From Desulfuromusa sp. (GTDB lineage Bacteria > Desulfobacterota > Desulfuromonadia > Desulfuromonadales > Geopsychrobacteraceae), in the NCBI GenBank assembly GCA_021647765.1, contig JAKIUD010000002.1, forward strand, positions 1-64,000: 64,000 nucleotides of DNA, in the 5' to 3' direction. The position numbers were made by a program, and so were the translations under genes. Below are positions 32,846-42,551 of this stretch, in pieces (positions within the stretch are counted from its first letter, which is position 1; each line of letters opens with the position of its first letter). The notes under the pieces were generated by a model. The model did no database searches. It saw only the letters and a program-made list of their open reading frames with translations, and had not been told where the DNA came from.

Positions 32846-34036
32846 ATGAATCTAAATGACATTCTCGGTATGGCACTCAAATCCAACACCTCGGACATCC
32901 ACTTGAAGGCAGGATTACCACCAGTTTTCCGTATCGATGGTAACCTTCGCCCGTTACCAAAAGCGCCACGACTGACAGCTGAATCTGTTCGTAGTATGTG
33001 TGAAGCAATCATGAATGACAAACAACGGGCAACTTTTGAAAAGGCGAATGAGGTTGATTTAGCTTATGGTGTTCCGGGTCTGGGACGTTTCAGAGCCAAT
33101 GTTTTTATGCAGCGCAATTCGGTTTCTGCTGTGTTTCGCGCCATCCCCTTCAAAATCGCTACCTTAGATGATCTGCTGATGCCACAGGTGCTGAAAAAAA
33201 TTGCCGATGAACCCCGTGGCTTAGTTCTGGTGACAGGAGCTACCGGATCGGGAAAATCAACCACTCTGGCTGCAATGATTGATTATATCAACAGTAATCG
33301 TACGGCTCATATCGTGACAGTTGAAGATCCTATTGAATATCTGCACCGGGATCGAAAATGTATTATTAACCAACGTGAAGTTGGTTTCGATACGAGCGGA
33401 TTTGCAACGGCGTTAAAAAGTTCCTTACGTCAAGATCCTGATGTCATTCTGGTTGGTGAAATGCGTGATCTGGAAACAGCAGAAACCGCCCTTGCTGCTG
33501 CGGAAACCGGACACCTGGTGCTTTCAACCCTGCATACGATTGATGCCCCGGAAACGATCTCACGGATTATCTCTATGTTTCCACCACACCAGCAACGCCA
33601 TATCCGTTTACAGCTCTCCAATGTCCTGAAAGGGGTTATCTCACAACGTTTGATCCCGCGGATAGAGGGAACTGGAAGGGTTGCTGCTGTTGAAGTGATG
33701 ATTTCTACCGGTCGGGTTCGTGAATTGATTGATGATCAGGAAAAAACGGTTCTTCTCAGAGACACTATTGCCAAGGGGTATACCACCTATGGCATGCAAA
33801 CCTTCGATCAAGCATTGATGGATCTGGTGAAGCGAAAAGTGATCAGCTACGATGAGGCGCTCAGGCAAAGCTCTAATCCCGATGACTTTAAACTCAAGTT
33901 TTCCGGGATTGACTCCACCTCCGATGGTTCCTGGGGCGATTTTGAACGGGGTAAAGATCAGGAAGAACAGAAAAAACAGGCAGATGAAAATGAAGGGCTC
34001 GATGCCGATGGACAGGTCGAAATCGAACGATTCTAA
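32846..34036 (+). CDS. pilT: PilT/PilU-family twitching motility ATPase
   Basis: Retraction ATPase of type IVa pili. The 396-residue protein has an N-terminal PAS-like domain and the secretion ATPase domain: Walker A GATGSGKST at 131-139, Asp box, Walker B VGEMRDLET near 200, and the HL/AIRNLIRE-like C-terminal motif in altered form. The acidic, Gln/Lys-rich tail (about 360-396) is longer than in PilT, more like PilU. The assignment between PilT and PilU is not certain. recX overlaps its end by 35 nt. Confidence 0.9.
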   Translation: MNLNDILGMALKSNTSDIHLKAGLPPVFRIDGNLRPLPKAPRLTAESVRSMCEAIMNDKQRATFEKANEVDLAYGVPGLGRFRANVFMQRNSVSAVFRAIPFKIATLDDLLMPQVLKKIADEPRGLVLVTGATGSGKSTTLAAMIDYINSNRTAHIVTVEDPIEYLHRDRKCIINQREVGFDTSGFATALKSSLRQDPDVILVGEMRDLETAETALAAAETGHLVLSTLHTIDAPETISRIISMFPPHQQRHIRLQLSNVLKGVISQRLIPRIEGTGRVAAVEVMISTGRVRELIDDQEKTVLLRDTIAKGYTTYGMQTFDQALMDLVKRKVISYDEALRQSSNPDDFKLKFSGIDSTSDGSWGDFERGKDQEEQKKQADENEGLDADGQVEIERF

Positions 34037-34487
34037 AGCATTTTCTGCGGCTCTGCGTATGTTGACCCGCCGAGATCGAAGTGAAACCGAACTGCGCCAA
34101 AAACTGAAACAGTTCGGTTTTTCTTTGGCTGCTATCAACAATGCAGTGAAGAAGTGTCAGGAATACAACTATCTGGATGATAAACGCTATGCCAGCGAAC
34201 GGGCACGATCGCTCATGCGAACCGGTCGTGGTGTCGGGCGTAAAATTCTTCTTGATTTGCGTCGCAGGGGAATTTCAGATGAACTTGCCCAACAGGCAGT
34301 GATCGATGCAGAAAGTGAATTTTCCCCCGCCGATCTTCTCAGAGAACAACTCCAACGCCGCTTTCCTGATTTCAATTACACTACTGCCGATCAACGTGAA
34401 CGGCGCAGAGTCATCGGTTTTTTTCAACGCCGAGGATTTAGCCTTGGAGATATTTTTGACATCATAAAGGACGAGAGTTATAGCTGA
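34002..34487 (+). CDS. recX: RecX regulatory protein
   Basis: Binds and modulates RecA filaments. The 161-residue, very basic helical protein has three tandem three-helix units (LTRRDRSETELRQKLKQFGF, then YLDDKRYASERARSLMRTG, then the C-terminal RRVIGFFQRRGFSLGDIF). The start is put at ATG 34002, preceded by GAAGGG at five nt, because upstream codons read into pilT sequence. It overlaps pilT by 35 nt. A hairpin includes its stop codon. Confidence 0.88.
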   Translation: MPMDRSKSNDSKAFSAALRMLTRRDRSETELRQKLKQFGFSLAAINNAVKKCQEYNYLDDKRYASERARSLMRTGRGVGRKILLDLRRRGISDELAQQAVIDAESEFSPADLLREQLQRRFPDFNYTTADQRERRRVIGFFQRRGFSLGDIFDIIKDESYS

Positions 34488-34538
34488 AGGGATTAATTGT
34501 TTAGATCTTCAGCTATCCCTTCTCCATGGGGGAGAGGG
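34482..34538 (+). repeat. two hairpins at the recX end
   Basis: AGCTGAAG (34482-34489) pairs with CTTCAGCT (34507-34514), covering the recX stop. CCCTTCTCC (34517-34525) and GGAGAGGG (34531-34538) form a second GC-rich stem of a kind seen as a common genomic repeat. They may end the recA-pilT-recX transcript; neither is followed by a T-run. Confidence 0.45.
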
Positions 34539-34822
34539 TGGTCGAAGGCCGGATGTGTAAATTTGGCGAATTTGGCGGGACGCTCTTAAATAACTAATCA
34601 AAGTTTTTAGTCCTAGACTCACTGCACGAAACAGCATGATTGACACCATAAGGGGTCACATCTCGACTATCAACAATTTGCTTTTTAATCACAGTTGAAG
34701 CCATCCTTATGGAAAACCAAATAAATGTGACTGACCTCTGGTTTGCCCACTGATTCAACCCGTTAGTTTCCTCATCCAATTTTAAATATCCTCATATCGA
34801 CAAAATAATTTTCAAGAAAAAT
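34539..34822. other. intergenic region, no convincing gene
   Basis: A 61-codon frame on the minus strand (34594-34779) matches no family and has no good ribosome-binding site. The region separates recX from the toxin-antitoxin pair and probably marks the edge of an insertion. Confidence 0.35.
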
Positions 34823-34863
34823 TTGACAGAAGACCGAGTTAAATTTATATTTTAAAGTATAAA
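34823..34863 (+). promoter_or_regulatory. promoter of the toxin-antitoxin operon with a palindromic operator
   Basis: TTGACA (34823-34828), a 17-nt spacer and TATATT (34846-34851) form a near-consensus sigma-70 promoter. A 20-bp palindrome with one mismatched pair (34844-34863, TTTATA ... TATAAA) covers the -10 box. Antitoxins of this type repress their own operon through such sites. The boxes are seen; repression is inferred. Confidence 0.7.
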
Positions 34864-34886
34864 CTTGGCGGATCGGTGGAGGTGTG

Positions 34887-35123
34887 ATGAAAGCAACAGC
34901 AAAAGATTTAAGATTTCATGCAAAAGAACTTATTGAGACGGTTAAGCGTGGTGAGGAAGTTGTTATCACCTTTCGTGGGAAACCTTGTGCGAAGCTCATC
35001 CCTTTTGCAGAGGAAAAAAAAACAGACGGCAACAATAAATTATTTGGAATGTGGAAAGATCATGATCGGACTAAAGACGTAGATGAATACGTCAGAAATC
35101 TCAGAAAAGGGAGATTTCAATGA
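34887..35123 (+). CDS. Phd/YefM-family antitoxin
   Basis: A 78-residue antitoxin: the N-terminal DNA-binding fold (MKATAKDLRFHAKELIETVKR, with the family strand EEVVITFRGKPCAKLIP) and an acidic/basic C-terminus (DVDEYVRNLRKGRF) that wraps the toxin. ATG at 34887 follows GGAGG; a GTG one codon earlier is less likely. It overlaps the toxin start by 4 nt. It normally neutralises the toxin and autorepresses the promoter. Confidence 0.88.
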   Translation: MKATAKDLRFHAKELIETVKRGEEVVITFRGKPCAKLIPFAEEKKTDGNNKLFGMWKDHDRTKDVDEYVRNLRKGRFQ

Positions 35124-35497
35124 TAATCGATACCGACGTAATCATCTGGTATTTACACGGCAATGAAAAAGCTCTTAATCTTATAGAAAACTTATCCACT
35201 TTCTCAATTTCAGTTGTGACCTACATGGAACTTGTTCAGGGGATGAGGGATAAAAAAGAGCTGAATATTCTGCGCCAGGCTCTCCACTTGTGGAATACAA
35301 AAATCTTGTATATTTCTGAGGAGATATCGGCTAAAGCCATGTTTTCAGTTGAACAATATTTTTTAAGCGATTCAATGCAATTGGCTGATGCCTTGATCGG
35401 AGCAACGGCAATAAGTCACGGTCTTCCTCTCCTTACCGGCAATGGCAAACATTATAAAGTCATGAAAGAAATTCAGCTCAAGAGGTTTAGACCGTAG
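35120..35497 (+). CDS. VapC-like PIN-domain toxin ribonuclease
   Basis: A 125-residue PIN domain. The acidic metal-binding residues are Asp4 (IDTDV), Glu37 (YMELVQG) and Asp90 (LADAL), with TGNGKHY near 106-112. VapC toxins are Mg-dependent RNases, often cutting tRNA or rRNA. It is paired with a Phd-type rather than VapB-type antitoxin. The pair lies between recX and alaS. Confidence 0.9.
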   Translation: MIIDTDVIIWYLHGNEKALNLIENLSTFSISVVTYMELVQGMRDKKELNILRQALHLWNTKILYISEEISAKAMFSVEQYFLSDSMQLADALIGATAISHGLPLLTGNGKHYKVMKEIQLKRFRP

Positions 35498-35718
35498 GTA
35501 AAGAGCTGAGATAGTTGCGGCAATTTCAGTTGTTAAAATTGAGCATAAAAAACAACCTAACACCGCAACTCTCAAACAAAAAGACCAACCCCTCCCCTTT
35601 TCCCCCTGAAAAACCTTTTCAAATCAGACCGCTTCGATTAATATTCCAAACTCATATTTGACAAAAGAGTTGTGCCGATCCCATTTTGCACAAAAATATA
35701 TTTGAAAGGCCATACGCA

Positions 35719-38361
35719 ATGCTCACCGGAAACGAAATTCGCGCTAAATTTCTGAAATACTTTGAAGAGCGGGGGCATACGATTGTCTCATCATCTTCTC
35801 TGGTTCCCCATAATGATCCAACCCTGCTGTTTACCAATGCGGGGATGAATCAGTTTAAGGATTGCTTTCTTGGTGCTGAAAAGCGTGATTATCTTCAGGC
35901 GACAACCTCACAGAAGTGTGTCCGGGCTGGTGGCAAGCATAACGATCTGGAAAATGTTGGGCGGACTGCTCGGCACCACACCTTTTTCGAAATGCTGGGG
36001 AATTTCTCCTTTGGTGATTATTTCAAAAAAGAAGCTATCGCTTATGCCTGGGAATTTTTGACTGTAGAAATGGGGCTGGACAAAGATCGCCTCTATGTTT
36101 CGGTTTATACCGACGACGATGAGGCAGCCAACATCTGGCACCATCAGGAAGGGGTTCCGCGTGAGCGGATTTTCCGCTTTGAAGAAGACAATTTCTGGTC
36201 GATGGGTGACACCGGTCCCTGCGGGCCATGTTCAGAAATATTCTACGATAATGGTCCTGAAATCGGCTGCGATTCACCAACCTGTACCGTCGGCTGCGAT
36301 TGTGATCGCTACATGGAGATCTGGAATAACGTCTTCATGCAGTTTGATCGCCAACCCGATGGGACATTGGTTCCACTGCCAAAACCAGCCGTTGATACCG
36401 GGATGGGGTTGGAACGCCTTGCCACGGTGATACAGGGGGTGCAGTCAAATTACGATACCGACCTGTTCCGTATCATTATTTCCTATATTGAAAAACTTTC
36501 GGGTAAGGTCTATGGCGACAATGAGGAAAATGATGTTTCGATGCGGGTCATGGCTGACCACAGCCGGGCCACCGCTTTTCTGATTGCCGACGGGGTTCTC
36601 CCTTCCAATGAAGGGCGGGGGTATGTGTTGCGCCGGATTATGCGGCGGGCGATGCGCCATGCCAAAATGCTCGGTTTTGAAGATCCGATTCTGTTTAAAA
36701 CCGCAGTGTTTGTTTTGGTGTCGATGGCGGAAGCTTATCCCGAAGAGGCAAAGCGGATCGATTTTGTCTCCAAGGTTGTACAGAATGAGGAAGAGCGTTT
36801 CATCCAGACCTTGGGGAATGGGTTACGAATTCTCCAGGAAGAGATTGCCCGGTTGAAAGCAACCAAAGAGACCATCATTCCCGGTGAAACAATTTTTAAA
36901 CTCTATGATACCTACGGTTTTCCCGTTGATCTAACTGCTGATATCGTTGAAAAAGATGGCTTCAGTCTCGATGAATCCGGATTTGAATCGTCTATGGAAG
37001 AGCAGCGGGTCAAAGCGAGAAAACATTGGAAGGGGTCTGGAGAAGAGGCCGTTTCGGGTATCTATAAGCAGTTGGTCGAGCAGGGAATCCACTCCGAATT
37101 TAGTGGTTATGAAAAGCAGGAAGACTTTGGTGAAGTGCTGGCACTGATCCGTCAGGGAGAGTTGGTAGATGAGTCAAGTTGCGGAGAAACAGTTGAAGTG
37201 ATTACCTCAGTGACCCCGTGTTACGGTGAGTCCGGGGGACAGGTTGGCGATACGGGAACCATCGCAACAACTGAAGCTACCCTGCGGATTGTCGATACCA
37301 AGAGACCGCTTCCCACCCTCTATGTCCATGTCTGTGAAGTTGTCACCGGAGCGATCAAAACCGGGGTTCAGGCAACCATCAAGGTTGATGCTGAACGACG
37401 TCAAAAGATCATCCTGAACCACACGGCAACTCATTTGTTGCAAGCAGCTCTGCAAAAATTGTTGGGAAATCATATCAAGCAGGCCGGTTCTCTGGTTACC
37501 CCAGAGCGGCTCCGCTTTGACTTTACCCATTTTTCACCGGTTTCAGCTGCGGAGTTGCAGCAGATTGAAATCGAAGTGAATCAACAAATCCGTAAAAATG
37601 CTCAAGTTGAAAACCGGGAAATGAGTGCCGATGCTGCTCAGGAAGCGGGAGCAATGGCTCTCTTTGGTGAAAAGTACGGAGATATTGTCCGGGTGGTCAA
37701 TATCGGTGATTACAGTATGGAATTGTGTGGTGGAACTCATGCCAGTGCCGCCGGTGATATTGGATTGTTCCGTATTTTAAGTGAGGGGGGAATTGCCGCC
37801 GGAGTTCGCCGGATTGAAGCGGTGACCGGGCCGGCAGCTTTGGCTCTGGTTCAGCAGCAACAACAGACTTTGCAACGGCTGGCCGATCTGGTGAAAAGTG
37901 ATCCGCAAAAACTTGAACAGCGGTTGCAAAAAATGGTGGAACAACAAAAAGAGACCGAAAAAGAGTTGCAACAGTTACGGGCAAAAGCGAATGCTGATCG
38001 CAGTGGTGAATTGATCAATCAAGTCCAACTGGTCGAAGATATCAAATTACTCGCAGTAAAAGTTCCCGGTGCTGATGGAAAAGGGCTACGGGATTTTTCT
38101 GATCAGCTCCGAGATAAACTGGGCTCTGGTGTTTTGGTGCTGGTCTCTGATGCCGGGGGTAAAGTTGCCCTGCTGGTTGCAGTCACCAAAGATCTTACTG
38201 CTCGGGTCAAAGCAGGGATTCTGATTAAACCCTTGGCTGAAATCGTCGGCGGTCGTGGTGGCGGACGTCCCGAACTGGCACAAGCTGGCGGGTCAGAGAC
38301 TGATAAAATTGAACAACTATTACAAGCAGTACCTGAGCAGATGAAGAAGATTCTGACCTGA
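35719..38361 (+). CDS. alaS: alanyl-tRNA synthetase
   Basis: Charges tRNA-Ala. The 880-residue protein has the class II catalytic domain (about 1-240), the tRNA-recognition domain, the editing domain with the HTATH zinc motif (in NHTATHLLQAAL) and a CGGTHAS, and the C-Ala oligomerisation domain (RGGGRPELAQAG). Start at 35719 (MLTGNEIRAKFL) is preceded by AAAGG at nine nt; a frame starting at TTG 35686 would add 11 unlike residues. It follows recX in related genomes; here the toxin-antitoxin pair and about 220 bp intervene. Confidence 0.97.
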   Translation: MLTGNEIRAKFLKYFEERGHTIVSSSSLVPHNDPTLLFTNAGMNQFKDCFLGAEKRDYLQATTSQKCVRAGGKHNDLENVGRTARHHTFFEMLGNFSFGDYFKKEAIAYAWEFLTVEMGLDKDRLYVSVYTDDDEAANIWHHQEGVPRERIFRFEEDNFWSMGDTGPCGPCSEIFYDNGPEIGCDSPTCTVGCDCDRYMEIWNNVFMQFDRQPDGTLVPLPKPAVDTGMGLERLATVIQGVQSNYDTDLFRIIISYIEKLSGKVYGDNEENDVSMRVMADHSRATAFLIADGVLPSNEGRGYVLRRIMRRAMRHAKMLGFEDPILFKTAVFVLVSMAEAYPEEAKRIDFVSKVVQNEEERFIQTLGNGLRILQEEIARLKATKETIIPGETIFKLYDTYGFPVDLTADIVEKDGFSLDESGFESSMEEQRVKARKHWKGSGEEAVSGIYKQLVEQGIHSEFSGYEKQEDFGEVLALIRQGELVDESSCGETVEVITSVTPCYGESGGQVGDTGTIATTEATLRIVDTKRPLPTLYVHVCEVVTGAIKTGVQATIKVDAERRQKIILNHTATHLLQAALQKLLGNHIKQAGSLVTPERLRFDFTHFSPVSAAELQQIEIEVNQQIRKNAQVENREMSADAAQEAGAMALFGEKYGDIVRVVNIGDYSMELCGGTHASAAGDIGLFRILSEGGIAAGVRRIEAVTGPAALALVQQQQQTLQRLADLVKSDPQKLEQRLQKMVEQQKETEKELQQLRAKANADRSGELINQVQLVEDIKLLAVKVPGADGKGLRDFSDQLRDKLGSGVLVLVSDAGGKVALLVAVTKDLTARVKAGILIKPLAEIVGGRGGGRPELAQAGGSETDKIEQLLQAVPEQMKKILT

Positions 38362-38491
38362 ATTTGCAGCAATAGTTGATTCTTTTTGCTAATAAGTAGC
38401 TAGAAGCTAGACATCTCTGGCTGTTTCGCTATATTTATCTGATAAAACAAGTTGAGCTGATCTAAAGGCTATCCGAGAGAACTGAGAAAAT

Positions 38492-39628
38492 ATGTCTCTG
38501 GTTGAAATAAATCACAAACGAAAACAAAAAACTATTCTCTGTGTCGATGATGAACCGATCATTCGCGAACTCTGTGTCAATGTTCTGGATGATTACCATG
38601 TCTTGCTTGCAAAAGATGGACTTGAGGCATTAAAAATTCTTGAAACCCTAGCGGTTGATATTGTTCTCAGCGACGTTATGATGCCGAATCTGGACGGTCT
38701 GGAGTTGTTACAAAAAATAAAAGAATTACAACCTGATCAGGCGGTAATTTTGATGACCGGCTATTCAGATAAGGAATTGATTCTCCAAGCTCTTAAGGCG
38801 GGAGCAGATGATTTTATCAACAAGCCAATCAATATCCTCCAGCTCAGCACAACCGTAGAAAAAGTTTTTGAAAAACAAAAAATCCGTCAAGAACTGGCTG
38901 ATCTGAAACGGACTGATCAACTTAAAAGTGATTTTCTCGGGCTGATTTCCCACAAGCTGAAAACTCCGGCAACCGCTATCTCCCTGTTTATTCAGAATAT
39001 TGCGGAGGGAGTCGAAAGTCCGAATGATGCTAATTTCAAACAGATGGTGGCTATGGTTCAGGCTGAAACTGTCCACCTTGAACAATTGATCCAGGATCTT
39101 CTCTACTTTAGTGATGCAACCCTGCAAGAGGAAGCTTTAACCCTTGAGCCCATTGATTTAGGACTTCTTGTAGATCGAGAGGTGTTTGCCTTACAACCAG
39201 CGGCACTTCAACGGCAAATTACCCTTGAGAATACCATTCTTCCTCCGTTGCCAAAAGAACCGCTGATGTTGAATCCGCAAAGGATCAGTTTTGCTATTCG
39301 CTCCCTGCTCGATAATGCTATCAAGTTCACCCCCGAGGGGGGCTCGGTAAGTATTGAAGGAAAGCTGGATGCTAATCACGTTAAACTGTTGATTAAAGAC
39401 ACCGGTATTGGTATTCCACAGCAGGAGCTTGCTAAAATATTCAATAAATTTTACCAGGTTGACCCCGAGCATACCGGTCAGGTGCGTGGGTTTGGTCTCG
39501 GTCTTTACTATGCCCGTGATTTCATTCGTAGCATGGGTGGTCAACTGTATATTGAGAGCCAACCGAATCAGGGAACCGTAGCAACCATCGAATTTTCTCT
39601 GCCAAGCTCAAAACCCCTGAACTCCTGA
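38492..39628 (+). CDS. REC-domain/histidine kinase hybrid
   Basis: A 378-residue soluble protein: N-terminal receiver domain (about 15-127; DD pair near 19-20, phospho-acceptor Asp61 in LSDVMMPNLDG, Lys111), followed by HisKA (about 145-210, His154 in SHKLKTP) and HATPase (about 260-374, N-box DNAIKFTPEG, GTGIGIP-type loop, GFGLGLYYARDF). There is no sensor or membrane segment, so input probably arrives through the receiver domain. It lacks an output domain. No response regulator gene is adjacent. Confidence 0.92.
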   Translation: MSLVEINHKRKQKTILCVDDEPIIRELCVNVLDDYHVLLAKDGLEALKILETLAVDIVLSDVMMPNLDGLELLQKIKELQPDQAVILMTGYSDKELILQALKAGADDFINKPINILQLSTTVEKVFEKQKIRQELADLKRTDQLKSDFLGLISHKLKTPATAISLFIQNIAEGVESPNDANFKQMVAMVQAETVHLEQLIQDLLYFSDATLQEEALTLEPIDLGLLVDREVFALQPAALQRQITLENTILPPLPKEPLMLNPQRISFAIRSLLDNAIKFTPEGGSVSIEGKLDANHVKLLIKDTGIGIPQQELAKIFNKFYQVDPEHTGQVRGFGLGLYYARDFIRSMGGQLYIESQPNQGTVATIEFSLPSSKPLNS

Positions 39629-39738
39629 ATTGTCCCTCTAACTATCGTTGCTTTAGACCTTTATTATCAGTCCCTCTTTATGTTATTTGTTATCATTTGT
39701 TATCATTCTTCAACAACTTAATTTTTCTGGAGTTATAA

Positions 39739-40269
39739 ATGTTTAAAGGGACAACAATCTGTTGTGTTCGGCATAAGGCACAAGTAGCTTTGGCCGGAGA
39801 TGGGCAGGTCAGTCTGGGCAATACGGTGATGAAACATAGTGCCCGGAAAATTCGCCGAATTTATCAGGATCAGATTCTTGCCGGGTTTGCCGGGAGTACA
39901 GCTGATGCTTTTACCCTGTTTGAGAAATTTGAGGCCAAATTGCAAGAATTTAATGGCAATCTCTCTCGTGCCGCCGTAGCTTTGGCCAAAGACTGGCGCA
40001 CCGACAAGGTATTACGACGCTTAGAAGCATTGCTGATTGTCGCCGATAAGGATGTCACCCTGATCATTTCTGGTGCGGGTGATGTTATTGAGCCGGATGA
40101 TGACGTCGCCGCAATTGGCTCTGGTGGCAGTTTTGCTCTGGCTGCGGCTCGTGCACTGGTCGCTCACTCCGACCTTGATGCCAAAAAAATTGTTGATCAA
40201 GCGCTGAGAATTGCTGCTGATATTTGTATCTATACCAATGATAAAATTTCTATTGAGGTTCTTAAGTGA
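39739..40269 (+). CDS. hslV: ATP-dependent protease subunit HslV
   Basis: Proteolytic subunit of the HslUV (ClpYQ) complex, a proteasome-like Ntn hydrolase of 176 residues. In most HslV the catalytic Thr follows Met; here the N-terminus reads MFKGTTICCVRH, so Thr5 (or Thr6) would need release of a four-residue leader. The GDGQVSLG and KARK-like stretches are conserved. hslU overlaps its end by 4 nt. It is followed by argB after hslU. Confidence 0.93.
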   Translation: MFKGTTICCVRHKAQVALAGDGQVSLGNTVMKHSARKIRRIYQDQILAGFAGSTADAFTLFEKFEAKLQEFNGNLSRAAVALAKDWRTDKVLRRLEALLIVADKDVTLIISGAGDVIEPDDDVAAIGSGGSFALAAARALVAHSDLDAKKIVDQALRIAADICIYTNDKISIEVLK

Positions 40270-41594
40270 ATAATTTTACCCCCAGAGAGATCGTTTCCGA
40301 ACTGGATCGCTATATTATCGGCCAGAATGATGCCAAACGGGCAGTTGCCGTTGCTCTAAGAAATCGCTGGCGCCGCCAGCAGGTTCCGGCTGAATTGCGG
40401 GACGAAATTGCGCCCAAAAATATTATTATGATTGGCCCTACTGGTGTGGGGAAAACCGAGATTGCCAGACGACTGGCCAAGCTGGCTCAAGCTCCGTTTA
40501 TTAAGGTTGAAGCAAGTAAGTTCACTGAGGTTGGCTACGTCGGTCGTGATGTTGAAAGCATGGTTCGTGATCTGCTAGAACTGTCGATCAATATGGTGAA
40601 AGAAGAAGAAACACAAAAAATGCAGCTCAAAGCCGAAGATAATGCCGAAGAAAAACTTCTGGATCTCCTGCTTCCAGGCGAAACTGACCAATCCCCGGAC
40701 AAACAGGATCAACGGCAGCATACCCGTGAACGGCTGCGTAAATTGTTGCGATTGGGAGAACTGGAAGAGCGCTTCATAGAACTGGAGATTGAGGTCAGCA
40801 GCATGCCGACCATGGGGGTTTTTACCCCACAGGGAAACGAAGAGATGGGGATGAATATCAAGGAGATGTTTGGTAATCTGTTCCCTAAAAGTTCCAAGCG
40901 TAAACGGGTTAAGGTCAGTGAGGCGCGTCAACATCTGATTGAATCTGAGGCCGAGAAACTGATTGATATGGAAAATGTCACCACCCTGGCTCGTGAACGA
41001 GCAGAACAGAATGGGATCATCTTTATTGATGAAATAGATAAAATTGCCAGTCGCGAGGGGGTTCATGCCCCCGAAGTTTCCCGGGAAGGGGTACAGCGAG
41101 ACATTCTCCCGATTGTGGAGGGGAGTACCGTCAGTACCAAACATGGTTCGATTAAAACTGACCATGTTCTATTTATTGCTGCCGGGGCATTTCATACGGC
41201 TAAACCGTCAGATTTAATTCCGGAACTGCAGGGTCGTTTTCCGATTCGGGTTGAATTGAACAGCCTTGATGAGAATGATTTCTATCGTATTCTCACTGAA
41301 CCAAAAAATGCTCTGATCCGTCAATATAAGGAATTGATGAAGACTGAGGCGATCGAACTGGCCTTTGATGATGAGGCGATTCGCGAAATGGCGAAGATCG
41401 CCAAAACGGTCAATGACAGGACAGAGAATATTGGTGCCAGACGCCTGCATACGATTCTGGAAAAGCTTCTGGAAGATCTTTCCTTTATGGCTCCAGAACT
41501 GGTTGAAAAGCAGGTGAGTATCAGCGCCAAAGACGTTCAACAACGGCTGGCAGAAATCAGTCAGGATGAGGATTTGTCGCGCTATATTCTATAA
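40266..41594 (+). CDS. hslU: ATP-dependent protease ATPase subunit HslU
   Basis: AAA+ unfoldase of the HslUV protease. The 442 residues have Walker A GPTGVGKTE (about 58-66), Walker B FIDEIDKI (about 256-263), the GYVGRDVE pore motif (about 89-96), and the I-domain in between. The C-terminal tail (EDLSRYIL) that docks into HslV is intact. Overlaps hslV by 4 nt. Length is as expected. Confidence 0.97.
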   Translation: MNNFTPREIVSELDRYIIGQNDAKRAVAVALRNRWRRQQVPAELRDEIAPKNIIMIGPTGVGKTEIARRLAKLAQAPFIKVEASKFTEVGYVGRDVESMVRDLLELSINMVKEEETQKMQLKAEDNAEEKLLDLLLPGETDQSPDKQDQRQHTRERLRKLLRLGELEERFIELEIEVSSMPTMGVFTPQGNEEMGMNIKEMFGNLFPKSSKRKRVKVSEARQHLIESEAEKLIDMENVTTLARERAEQNGIIFIDEIDKIASREGVHAPEVSREGVQRDILPIVEGSTVSTKHGSIKTDHVLFIAAGAFHTAKPSDLIPELQGRFPIRVELNSLDENDFYRILTEPKNALIRQYKELMKTEAIELAFDDEAIREMAKIAKTVNDRTENIGARRLHTILEKLLEDLSFMAPELVEKQVSISAKDVQQRLAEISQDEDLSRYIL

Positions 41595-41654
41595 TAATAT
41601 CAAAATGTTATTTGTTGAGCGACTCTATTATTACGGTAAAGAGGTTATAAGATA

Positions 41655-42551
41655 ATGGCAATGGAAGAGCTGATCGGGAAAGCTAATGTTCTGATGGAAA
41701 CGCTCCCCTGGATCAGGCGTTTTTATGGCAAAACCATCGTCATCAAATATGGTGGCAATGCCATGGTTGAAGAACACCTGAAAGAGAGCTTTGCCCGCGA
41801 TATCATTATGATGAAATATATTGGATTGAATCCGGTCGTCGTTCATGGTGGTGGACCACAGATTGGCAAAGTTCTTGAGGCAATGAAAATTGAAAGCCAT
41901 TTTATTCAAGGAATGCGGGTCACCGATAGCGAAACCATGAACGTCGTCGAAATGGTTCTCGGTGGTAAAGTCAACAAAGAGATTATCACCAATATTAACC
42001 GGTATGGCGGGAAGGCGGTCGGTATCACCGGTAAAGATGGTGGCTTGATTCAGGCTCGAAAGCTGGAAATGACGGCTGTCAATCCAGACACCCTGACACC
42101 GGAAATTATTGACATTGGCATGGTTGGCGAAGTTGAATCTGTTGACCCATCCATTATCAAAAGCCTGGAAGAAAATAACTTCATTCCGGTTATTGCCCCA
42201 ATCGGCAGCGGTCTCAATGGTGAAACCTATAATATTAATGCCGATCTGGTTGCCGGAAGAATTGCCGGAGCACTCAAAGCTGAAAAATTAATTTTATTGA
42301 CCGATATCGAAGGGGTCAAGGATAAGCAAGGCAAGCTTATTTCAACCATCGACATTCAACGGGTTCCCGATCTGATTAATAATGGAACCATCTCCGGGGG
42401 AATGATTCCGAAGGTTAACTGTTGTGTCGACGCCATTGGCGAGGGTGTTATGCGAGCCCATATCATTGATGGCCGGGTGGAACATGCCTGCTTGCTGGAA
42501 ATGTTTACCGACAAAGGAATTGGAACGGTTGTAGCGAGGCATAATTCATGA
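41655..42551 (+). CDS. argB: acetylglutamate kinase
   Basis: Phosphorylates N-acetylglutamate in arginine synthesis; the step is usually inhibited by arginine. The 298 residues include the N-terminal helix (EELIGKANVLMETLPWIRRF) that marks the arginine-sensitive hexameric type, KYGGNAM, HGGGPQIG, and NINADLVAGRIA. AGAGG lies ahead of the ATG. It overlaps argD by 4 nt. argB-argD-argF form a tight operon. Confidence 0.96.
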   Translation: MAMEELIGKANVLMETLPWIRRFYGKTIVIKYGGNAMVEEHLKESFARDIIMMKYIGLNPVVVHGGGPQIGKVLEAMKIESHFIQGMRVTDSETMNVVEMVLGGKVNKEIITNINRYGGKAVGITGKDGGLIQARKLEMTAVNPDTLTPEIIDIGMVGEVESVDPSIIKSLEENNFIPVIAPIGSGLNGETYNINADLVAGRIAGALKAEKLILLTDIEGVKDKQGKLISTIDIQRVPDLINNGTISGGMIPKVNCCVDAIGEGVMRAHIIDGRVEHACLLEMFTDKGIGTVVARHNS

